Below are positions 50,901 through 62,900 of a DNA stretch of 64,000 bases, piece by piece. The DNA is from Montifringilla adamsi (taxonomy: Eukaryota > Chordata > Aves > Passeriformes > Passeridae), in contig JAGGNK010007004.1 in NCBI GenBank assembly GCA_017590115.1, positions 9,484,418 through 9,548,417 on the forward strand, read 5' to 3'. Position 1 is the stretch's first letter. Every line of letters begins with the position of its first letter. A model generated the notes under the pieces. That model was not told the origin of the DNA, searched no databases, and was given only the letters and a program-made list of their open reading frames with translations. A program made the position numbers and the translations under genes.

Positions 50901-53900
50901 GGCCGCATGGAGATGGAAGGGAGGAATGTGTTTATGCTAACATAGCAACCAACCGTTTGCTTTGGAGCAGAAATGATCTCTTAACTTGGCAAATTGAGTT
51001 ATAAACAGATTAAAGCATGTAACGTGCTCATTAAAATATCACAACTATTTCCTTGTTCTCTGGTGGATTTTAACTAGAGAAGGTCAGGTGGGAGGTACAA
51101 GGTCTGTGCAAGCTTCAAGCACATGTTAGATCAGTTGGAAAATATTTCTCAATACAATAGGCCTTCACTGTTTTCTTTCCGGTAGTTAAACAATGTAATG
51201 TCATTGGTTCAGCTGTATGGAAAATTGTCCAGCAAGTACTTTAGTCTTCCACACTCTTCTGCTTTCAGGATGGCACCAGAAGTTCACTAGTTAATTCCAT
51301 GAATTATTTTTTTGAGGCAATAGCATTGCTTGTTCTTTTTCAAGACCAAGCAGAGCTTGGAGAGCATCTTCTCACTCCTTTTTGTCTGCGTTAGGTTACG
51401 GTTAAGCAAATGTTGTATCTAGAAGATGGCATGCCCTGGAGACACCTAAAAAGTGGTGCTTCTCACTGTTTTCTCCTCTTTTCTCCCTTGAATTCCCCTC
51501 AGCTGAGACTGATCTGAGCCAACCTCTTCTAAATTGTGCTTTCAGCATCAGATGAAACAATATTCTTTGTTGCAGTTAGTCTAGAAAGAAGGACTGGTAC
51601 CATAAGACATAAAGTGAGTAGGGAAAAGAAAATCTGGACTCTTATACAGTTAATTTGGGCATGGCAAGTTGAATCTATAAAGACACTTCTAAGTATCTTT
51701 ATGATGATGATACTGGCAGTGTTGAACTTGAATGGCGAGTTGAGTCTATAAAGACACATCTAAGGTAGAGTTTACCTGCAGCTGAGATGCTATCAGCTTT
51801 GTTTCATGAAAAACAGGAAAGCTAAAATGGACTTTACTTGCCTGTAGAGTTTGTGTGTGCTGATGGAACTGAGCTATCACATGATGGATGCTGAATAAAT
51901 ATAAGCCGTTGGTTGCTGTTGTTATGGAAGCAAGATTTGAGGCTGAACTGTACCAAGCAGAGGGATATGACAGCAGTGGATTTGTAAGCACTGATGACCC
52001 AGTACCCACCTCATGTGTTTCGAGGGGTTTGACTAGCTTTAGTCTGATTGCATGAACTGTAACTTGTTAGCAGTTGGATGGATAGGCTTCTGAAGCACAT
52101 TTTAGGATTTTGTTTCTTCCTGAAGGAATCTAGTTTGTGCTTTGGGATATGAGCCCAAAAGAAAAATTAGATGGTGAGATGTGGCTCAAAAGCACCTTCC
52201 ATATCTGAACTATAACACTGACAGTGGTGTATTTAAGGAACTGGGGCAGACATGGAAATTACTCACGTTCACATCGCGTACTGTCCCCGTGGAAGCCGGG
52301 CAGACACGTGCATTGCAGCTCTCCTCCATCCACCCCTGAGGCAGCACACCTGGAGTGTGCAGGGCACCGCAGCGCCTCGCACTCGGCTATGGCTGGGGGA
52401 CAGAGGGGGACAGGTTAAGCTGTGCCTGCACGCTCTCAGGCTTTGAGGTGCTGTGGAAAACCAGGGCACCGGGAATATTTCTCTGCTCTAGGATGTCCTG
52501 ACCCCCAGTGGAGCACTGACTTTGACCCTCATTCATGGAGAAATTTTCCTAGACTTCAAGATAGACTAGAATCCACAAAAGTGTGAAAGAGATTATAGAG
52601 AGTAGTGTAGGTGTATCACTTGGTGAGAAATTTAGGGTTTGAGATTTTTAGTATGTTGTGGTTGGAAGCAAGATGGAGGGCACAGGGTGTTGTCCTGGGT
52701 TTTTTCTTCATGCTTCTTCTTCCTTCTTCTTCATGGGTTTGGGTGGCATTTTGTAATTGGGCAGAAAAGTCCGCATTGCGGGCTCTTTGGGATCAGTTAT
52801 TGGATTAAATAGGAAAATAATCTAGGTGTCAGTTCTTAATTGAATAGTTTAGTCTTAAAAGACCTTGTAACAAGAGATTGTTGGCCATTTTGTGCTTTGC
52901 TGCCAAACTCACAGTAGTGAGACTGTTTTACTGATAAGAAATAATAAACAGCTGAGTCTGAACGTGAAACTACCGTCTCAAGTGCCTTCAGTCCAGACCC
53001 AGAGAAACTGATAAGGTTCAGCCTGGGCTTGCTTGCCCTTGCCTGACTAACCTGAGACCAATTCATCCTCACCAATTCCACCTGTATCACAGCTGTTGAA
53101 TACATCTCCTGTGGAAAATGCCACTTACGCTGGTCACAGCGGAGCCCTTTGTATCCAGACAGGCACGTGCAGCTTCCATCCCCTGCAATGCCACTGTTGC
53201 ACACTCCATGAACGCAGTCACAAACTACAGGGAGAAATGGATTTGCTTTGCTGAACAAGGATGGTGCTTGGAAAGCCATCATTACTCATAGCAAGGTGTG
53301 TCCTAGCCAGCAGCTTTGGCCAAACCAAGCTCTGACCTGAGGCCTGAATTTGTAAGTGAGGTGATCAGTGCTTGCAGTTGCATTTGTCAGTAAATAACAC
53401 ATGAAGTTAAGAACCCCAAGTCTGAAAATCTGCAGAACGCACACTGTAACACCAAACTGACTTGTTGCTAATGTCAAAAAACTTGCAAAATTTGACAAAC
53501 AATGTGAAGCCAAAATTGGATATAATGTGTAACACAGACCTCTTTAGTAACAGTTAACCTATTGCTTGGTTTTGCTTTAACTCTGTATCTCTCACGAACC
53601 TCAAGAAGAGATGAGATTTATGACCTTTTTTCTCCTCCCTAAACAGAATTTATTTAGTTAAAAGCATAATTAATCACTGTAGAGGTCTCAGACTTCTCTC
53701 TTCCTATAGTCTCTCATTTCTGTTTATATTCTGGTTATAAACCCAGTGACAATATGCACACAAGATGATGCATTCACAGTCCAGGCAACTAAGAGACCCT
53801 TTAAAAATAATTTTGAAGCCTTAAGTATTCTGAAAAAGCTTTATAGTTATAACTGTTTGAATTATGGCAATGATGCTTTTGAAAAAGGACATTTAGAGTT

Positions 53901-56900
53901 ACACTTGGAAAAGTTCAAAAGAGGTGCAGTATTGTATTGCTGACTTCATGTTTAAGCTGCAGTGATGTAGCATATCCCCTTCCCCCTAAAAACACAGCTT
54001 GTGTTCATGCAAATCACCTGCACTAATTAATTAACTAATGTTAATAGTAATAATATAAAAACCAGGAATGTCTAAGATATTACTGAAAAGCAGCCACAAA
54101 TGAACATTGTTTATATTTTGCTTACTTTAGAATACCTGGAGGAGCTCAAATATCTGACAGCTGAAGTGTAAAATATTGCTTAAATTAATATGTAACTTAA
54201 TCATCTAGTAACTTCTTGGAAAATAATTACATTTATGATATTAAATGCATTCAAGTACCCTATTTTCCTGAAAATGCCGGTTCAGTTACATTTCTGTGTA
54301 TCAACACTGGCATCCAGTGGACAGCTGGTAGAAAAAGGGCCTTTGAGCCAGCAGTGGTGTAGGATTAGTGTAGAAAGGCTGACACAGATTATTTAAATTG
54401 AGAACATTTGAAACTCCTCAAAAGTAACATTATATAGACCTTGAAGGAAAAAAAGGAGTTTTACTTTGAGATAAGCAACTATTACCACTTAAGAATAAGA
54501 CTATTTAACTTTTTTTTCAGGCAGTTTTCTGGTTTTTCAGTGTGATTTTCAGCAAGGGTCAGGAAGGTAAAATAGTAGAGACCATTGAGAAGCAGGAAAA
54601 GTGGAAAATGTTATATGCATTTATACACTTGTGATACATAAACGTTTTAGACAGCATACATGGCTTTAATTGCTCCTTTAGACTTCTGGTAGATGTATGG
54701 CTAATCAGTGAATTCATCAACCACCCTAACCCCAAAACTAAAGTAAATACATCCTTTATCACACTTTTGACAGAACTGTAGATCTCCCTGGCACAAAATG
54801 GAGCAAAGAGCTCTCTTTCCTTTCCCCACTGTGTTCTCTGAGGCAGACAGCAGCTCTTACTGGGAACCCTTTGGGCCCTCTGCCCATTTCACTATTATTC
54901 ACTGAGTCTGAATACAGCTTTCACTCCCTTCTTTTCCCTAATCAAATAAAGCAAGTTCAAATTTACCTGATGAGCAGTCAGGACCGAATAAATTGTCTTC
55001 AGCACATTTTTCACAGGCTGTCCCACCAAATCCTTTCTGTGAATTACACAATGGAAATCAAAACTTAAGTTTCTCATCTATCTCTATACAGACAAATATA
55101 CGCTTAGCAGGCTGAAAACAGCAGCTTTTGTTGCCAAAAGAAAATAACATGGCAGTTTCAATCAACAGCTACCACAATCTAGAAAACATTGTCTTTTGAA
55201 CAATCTTGCCCCCACATATTTTTAAAAAATAATTTGTAGATCTTCAGATCAGATGTTCTAAATATCAAGGTACCAACAAAGTACAATAATCAAGCCTAAT
55301 GTCCAAATCAGGCTTACAGTTGTTGGGTTGTATTTTCTGGCTGCTTCTACTTCTGTCTCTTTTTCATACATCCCCAGAAGAGTATTTTTGATGTAAATTG
55401 AGGATGAACCAGTAGAGGGGGATGTAAAAAAGATTAATTTGATTTTTTTATTAAAAATCTATTTGCCTGAGGTTAAGCACTACACCTTGCACTCTCAGCA
55501 AAGGAGCAAAGGATGGGGAGTATAGCCCCATGAATAAGTTCTTTCTATTTAGGGAAAAAAAGTCACAAGTTTAAAATTTAAAAAACAGGAACAGAGCCCA
55601 ATTTAATAAACAGAGGAACTCAAAACACCTGTCTCAGGAAGGCAAGGTGAAAGAATTTCTTAATAATTCCACCTGAACCTGCTTAAGTCTGGAGAAATAA
55701 TAGTGTGAAGATTAATGCAGTTCAAGTAAAAAATGAACTCCAAGCTGATCATCACTGCTGTTTCTGGAATATTTTCCAGAATTATCTATTTATAGAGTAG
55801 AACACACATTACTCCTTAGGCCAGCTTACATGCTATTGTTGCATTTGTTTTCCATTTAAAAGAGAGGACATACCTGACAAGTGCACGTTCCATTCCCATC
55901 TATGCCCTGTGAGCAGCGTCCTCTCCCGCTGCATGGCGATGCAGCTCCTCCTGGACAGGCTGGAAATGACAATGTTTGAGCCATCAGGCACCTTGCTCTG
56001 ACCCTTGTGCTCCCCCTGCACACAGGTGGCCACCTTGGCAGCTGCAGGGTTTTGGGCCAAACAGGGACTCTGGGGGACAGCTGCTGTATTGCAGCTGCCT
56101 GAATCTCTTTGCTAGAATTTTAGCATCAGCACACACCACCACCCTCTCTTTTCTGGGAACTTAGATTAGTGACTGTGGTCAAAGGATTGAACAAAAAATA
56201 TTTCTCTTATTCTAAAGTACCATATGGTTTTGTTCCTGTTGATCCACCTCTGTCTGCCACATCCTAAGCTGTTGGCTTTTCTGTCATAGGTGGAGCTTGC
56301 CTGAACACTCCTGTGTGTTGATGTAACTCTGATGGATTGATAATTCGCTCTCAGTCAGGATTTTATTTGATGCTAAGTTAGGGTTTAATAAGCATTTTTT
56401 TTTCCCCACCAAAAATTGCATTTTCTTTACATGGGAAATTTTTCCTTTTCCCTGCTACCTTCATAAGACTGTGATAATTGATTCAAATGATCTTGGAAGT
56501 TGAAATATCTAGATATCTCACAACAAAATCCTGTCCAAGGGGCTGTGGTCACTAATCAAACTCGTGTGCCAAAGGTGTGTTATGCTCTTCAGTGCCTCTG
56601 GTGCTAAAACCATGGTTACAGGCAGCAGTATAGAAGGTGAGACAGTCTGAACAAAAACCCCAGCCAGCAGGATAACAAAAAAAATGAACATATTTATAAT
56701 AAAAATAGACTAATTGTTTTGTCTGAAATGTTTCAAGATTCAAATCTTTACCGGAATATTGTCTACAGGAAGTGTATATTACAGTGGTTTTTAGTCAGAT
56801 CATTCTCTCAGGTTTTCTCTCTTATAGGGATACCCTTATTTTTCACAGTTGTCCTGCTCCTCCTTGGAAATGATGTATTAACTCTCTTCCACAAGCCTTT

Positions 56901-59900
56901 CCTTCCTGTAATTAGAATTCCCATTAAGTATCATAATTTTGATGCAGGTGGTATCTAAATGTATCAAACTCTTGCTGGCATCACAGGTACTCTGCTGTAC
57001 CTTTCTAGTGGATTTATTACCTATAAAGAGTCTCAGAGTTTGTTCTGTGTGGGTGGGGATGGGCAGCACTGGATTTATGCGCCCCCTGCCTGAGTTAATC
57101 CTGATTATTTAGGTAATGTGGAAGTTTTAGTAAGAATTAATTTGATTTGGACAGAGTGATGAGCAAATAAGTAGATGTGCATGTGTGTACACTTAATTCC
57201 ACTGAAAGCTCTGGCTTTATACCAGTTGTTAATATTTCTTAATTTATTCCTTAATGTAGTCTGAGGTCTACTCCATCTGCCTAAGCTTCTTTTGAAAAAA
57301 CAATAAATTTAAAGATTATAATTTAAGTGCTGTTTATCTCTTACATGCTGAAATAATAAGATGTTTAAGAATTTAGGTTACTAAATAACTACAAATGAGG
57401 GAAAGTAATAAATACATATCCTTTAATCTTTAAAGTGGCTTTTAGTGAATCTTGTTTTCTGGCTACCGTACGACAGCTAAATCTTAAAGATTCATGGCAA
57501 ATGTTTAATAGTTGCACAGAATAGAAAAAAATATATTTGCATGCCTTTATTGAATGTGCAAGGATAGAGAAAACTCAGAGTTCATGGTATAATTCCTATG
57601 AAAAGTTACTTTAAAATTGTTGACAAAGCAGATTTTATTTTTGCCCTTGTCTTTCATTACACTCCTTGTCTTCACTGCATCTTGTCTCTTGTTTTGATAC
57701 CAGCACCAAGGGACAGCTTTATCAGCAGTGGGGTAAATTACCAGATTGTTGAACAAGTTTGGCGAGGCAGATAAAAGGCTTCCTGTAACCAGCAGGGCCA
57801 CAGGAGGCAGTGCTGGGACACGGGAGCAGGCCTGGCACAGTCCCCTGCTGCCACCCTGGGGAGAGGCCAGACCTCTGCTTTTCTTGAGGATGCTCTTTGA
57901 AAAGCAGTAAGGAAGAGATGCTCTTGCATATCTCTTAACAGCAGTCAGAGTGTGAAGGCCAAATCTTTGAATCTAAGCCAAAAGAACCTAAATCTATCAG
58001 CATTTTTTCCCTTTCATGGACTTAAATTCAGCACTTTCCAAGTGTTATCAAATAGAGCCTCTTAAAATACTTCTCTTCACCCGACTCCCTGTGAGGCTGA
58101 AGCAGTGAGTAGTACTTGAAAAGAAGTATTTGGAACCATATAATTTGACAGCATTAAATTTAGTATCTTTCCTCTTGGCCCCCCCCCCCCCCCCCCTTTA
58201 TTCTTACAGTCCTTTCTACTCAGTTGGCCATGCCATACACCTTTCAGTTGGTACCCAGGCTTTTCTTAGGAGCCATGGAAATATTTGCCCAGAATGGGAA
58301 CGTGTGCTGGGGTAGGGAGCAGCTCCTGCTGCACCTGAGCTCCACCAGCTGTAGTACCTGTGGCTGGATGATACTGGCAGTGTTGAAAGGCTGTGCTCTT
58401 TCCCCCTGGATCTTTTCTGATCCTGTGCTTTTCTCTTTTTGACTTTATGACTTTTTGCAGAGGGGATGGCGTGCAGCTGGATAGCTTGGTGTGCTTCGTG
58501 GGGAGGGAAGGGGACAAAAGATCTTTCATTCACACTGTGTGTTTCAGCATGTGCTATCATTTAAGGAAGTCAGAGTGCTATTTAAGACCTAATTTTGTCC
58601 TTGCCATCAGATGATAAATGTAAAGCAACCCCCTAGTCAGAGATTTTTGCCCAGCCTCAGGAAGGACTGTCTTTCCTCCAAATATTTCAACTTGTGCTGT
58701 ATTCTATTGCAGAGGTTGTGATAATGTAGAGATAGCTATTTTTTTCCCTCCAAATGAATGCAGAAACAATGCTGAGACCTTGATTCTTTGCTTTTTGGGG
58801 TCAGGAAGTTTGTCCAAAGGAAGAGAGGGCTTCCTTGCCTTGGCAGCCTCCTTCACACAGTGGTGCAGGCAGGGCTCTGACTCTGGGGCAGGGGGCTCTG
58901 CCCCTCTCCAGAAATACTGCTGCCCCTCGTGTGGCTGCCCAGAGCACCCTGATAAAGGCAGGACGAGCTCTTGGGCTGCACTTGGAGGTGGGAAGGTGAA
59001 ACCACCCCACAAGTGACTCTCTTCAGAAGACGTGACCACACACTGTGCACTCAGCTCTTTGCCTGGCTTTTCTCTCAAAGCTGCAGTGAGCTGCAGTTTT
59101 ACTGCTTTCCGCTATTAGATAAGTCATTAGTGTGACTTATCCATTTATCTACTGTTTGCCTTTAGTAAATAAATGACTGGTGTTTAAATAATAGCTTGGG
59201 CCAAAATTACAATTTTTTAAAAATCTGTTTTGTGGACAAAGGACTTCACGGACATTGAAACAGACCTTGAGGCCATTAACTGAAGGAGGAAACACTCTGG
59301 CTGGGCAGGGAAACTTCCTCTGTGGGTCTGGATGCCCATCTTGGTAGCCTGAGATTTGATGCATTTGTGGAGATGCTGAAAAGCTTTTCCTGAGAAAAGG
59401 GGCAGCAGGAGGGGAGGCACTCCTGATTCCCTTGCTTCAGTAATGGCCTTCAGCATTCACAGGCAGTTAAAGAAATAGTTTAAAGTGTAATTAAAAGAAA
59501 AGATCCTCCCTGCACCACAAAATCAAGAATTAAAGGGATTTAGAAATATTTTAGATGCAGATGAAGGTGGTTTTGACCTAAAATGAAACATTCAATTTGT
59601 GGTTGGAAAAATCTTAATTTTCAAAATCCATTTTGGTGGTCCTCCTGAATGAAATAATTTTGCAGGCATTGACTGATTTGTTTTGAAAATCTCAAAATCA
59701 AGGAGGTTTTCTGAGGGTCTTTACATTTTTCTATTAATTTTTCTTTACAAATGAAAATTTGAATATCTGTTTTTCATTCAAATCCCCTAAATTTTAGCTG
59801 AAAGCTGCTATTTATTTCTACTTTTATAACAAGCTCTGAGGAACAAACTTCTCAGAGCAATAGTTTCTGAAAAGAAGAAAAGCTGCTGCTTTATTTCTGT

Positions 59901-62900
59901 TCAAATTCTGTATGAAAATAAAACCCCAAAGCCCAAAACAACTCACCCACGCAGTCTGGGCCCCAGTGTCCCTGGCAGCACTCAGGTTGTTCGAATTCCT
60001 TCACACAACGGTGCCGACAGCCCGGAAAAGAAAGTGTGAGTGTTTTAATTTCCAGGTAATACCTGTGGAAAACAAGTTAGAGCTGCTTTAAAGTACTTAA
60101 AAGCCTCCTGTGGGGGAAAATGAAATTCTCAAGTTCTTCTCCTTTCAGTGGCAGACAAGAGAACTTTAAGCTTGGTTGCATTGATCTACCTTTTTTTCTT
60201 CTTCCTTAAAACATGCATTGAATTTCAAGGTCTAAAAAGATCCTTGGAGCTGGTTTTTTTGAACAGTGTATTTATCTTCCCACCCAGGCCTAAATACAGC
60301 AAATTTCTCTAATTTTTGATTTGAAATAGTATTTTAAAAAATGTTTAATATCAAGGTTCTTTACATTCTTAGTAAGCTCAAAATAGTTACATTTTTTAAA
60401 AGTACTTATATTTTCTCTAAAATACTGCTTTTTCCCCCCATTTGAAATGGCAAGATGTCAAATTGTTTTGAGATCTCTTCCTGCCCTTCACCCCCACAAC
60501 TCCCTGATCTATAAGTGTGAAAAATACTTTATTTATATGATATAAAGATTACCACCTAAATACAGTATATAAATTTATAATACATTTTTGTATCATTCAT
60601 ATCAAGTATGTGGAATAAATATAAAAGAGACTATGATTCTATTCAAGAGAAAATCTGTTAGACCATCAATAGCAATATTTATTTTCCTCTTACATCACTT
60701 GCTGTTCAACTTCAAGCATCAAATACCCTGAATGCAGCTTGAGTTCTAGAGTTGGTGAAACCAATGGTAAATGTTCATAAGAAAATTGCACAGACTAGAG
60801 AATTTTTAATGTGTATTAATATTTTATAATTAATATTAGAAACAATAGTACTATCTATATTAGAAAACTAATGTTAAATACAATAACAATATTATTAATA
60901 TTACAAATTATAATAAATAATATTCATTAATATTACTTAATATTAGAAAACAATATTAATGAGAAAAGCTCTGACAGAGGAGATACCTGCAGTCTGGTGT
61001 CCCAGTCCCGTTGGTAATTTTGGTGTAACCAGCAGGGCACTGGGTGTCAAGGTTTAAAGAGCAAGGTACACATTTGGTTTTCATTCTAATGAGCAGCTTT
61101 TGATCACATTGCTTCTTCATCTGCAGTAGGAGAAGAATAATTAACAAGAAGGAAAGACACTACCCCAAGTGACATTGCTGAAAAATGAGAAGTTTAACTC
61201 AGCTTTGTGCTCACTCACAGCTCTTTTCTGTTCAGCAGGAGCTAAACTTATTTTGGAGCTAAACTAGGAAATATATCACATATTAGTGCTGTGCAGGAGC
61301 TTTGTCTACACAAAATATATCCAGCCACTGCTGGATAAACCCTTCTAAGCATAATATTTTTCCTAACAGCGCTCTATCAACAAATGCTAGGTTTGTCAGA
61401 CTTAAAAGCCAAGTTACAGAGACAGCATCAGCCTACAGAGTGTTAGTTCCAAAGCTGCTGACAAGTGCCTTCCCCACTCAAACGCAAAATTAAACAAAGT
61501 GTGGAGGAGGCAAAATTAAATCAGCACCACCATACTCATCTAAAGGGCTATGGCTGGTGTTTTCAGACTGGTGTCCAAGAATGACATCTTGCTTTGCATT
61601 CAGATCTGGTGGAGATTTTGGGCCTGACCCCACCACAGCACTCAGAGAAGAGCAGTCCCGTTTTGGTTGGTTGTTTGGTTTTTAACCTGTTTTTATGTGT
61701 CTATTTTAAAGCAGTAAGTCTTTGCTGAACTGCATCTAATGTTGACTTTATCTTCTTTCTTACTGGTGTTTGTAGAAGCAAGTTCCTCATTCACAAATGG
61801 TGAGACATGACCTAATTCAGAGTATGGTTTTTAAAAACCAGCAACATAACCCTGTGCAGTCCAGAGGGTCCTGGACCTTCTGGGCACTCATGGGATGCTG
61901 CAGCCCCTGCAGAACCTCACAGCTGGTCTGGGTGGGTACCCTGGACTTCGGGCAGGATTTCTACATGTCCCATGGTGGTCCTGGAAGAAGCCTCACTCAG
62001 CAGTTTCTCAGATTTACAGCTGGACATTTCAGCAGCAAAGGGTGTGAGGATGGATCACAGACACTGATAAGGAGATTGAGCTTCATAACCTCTGAGCCAT
62101 TCTATGTGATTGCCACCACCCATGAACAAGCACATTTCAACATCTATTTCATTGCCAAATTTCAATTTTCATAAGTGCACTGTTTAAATCTGGTCTGGGT
62201 AACATTGAAATATTTGGGTAGTGAAATTCTTTTGTTGTGTAAATGCTTTTCAGGTGTCTTTGCAGTAAAAATGTGACCTTTTCCCAGATATGAGCATAAT
62301 GTGAATACAGCTTGAAAAGAAATTTGGTTTTCATCAAAAAGTCACTCCACAAAATTTCATTTTTGGAATAATAAAATTCATTGAGTGTTTTGAAAAGGAA
62401 AAATTTAAATAAAAATAACTTATGCCCTTTCTCTACTACCAGCTGTAAAACACTATTTGTTTTGGAATGCTAACATTATTTCTACTTTCTCCCAATTTCT
62501 CATTTCTCCTTTTTGTTTTTAGAGAAAATGGAAGAAAGTTGACTTTTTAGTGACTCTTCTTTTAGTAACTCTTCTTTTAGGTTGTTTTTTTTTTAAGAAA
62601 ACATATGCCCCAGTAGTTTTTATAAATTTCAATGTATGTTTCCATTTAAAAACTGCAACCAACCAACAACAATAGCAATGAAACACCTGAGTGTCATCCT
62701 TTTCCCCCTTCAAATTCCTCTCTTTTTGTTTCCTCTTCTAAATCTGTTCTGCCTCTCTACAAGTGTGGTGAAAACAGATGTTGTGAAATTCCACAGATTC
62801 ACAGTATTTGTACATGACAAATGCAACACTTCCCCAAAGGTCTACAAACCCCTTAATTATGTTTATAACTTTGTGTTATTACTTTACATAGCTCAATTCC

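Noticed and set aside
61797..62174. 125-codon plus-strand open frame in intron 1
   Set aside because: Low-complexity composition typical of chance, no domain, no promoter or poly-A context seen.
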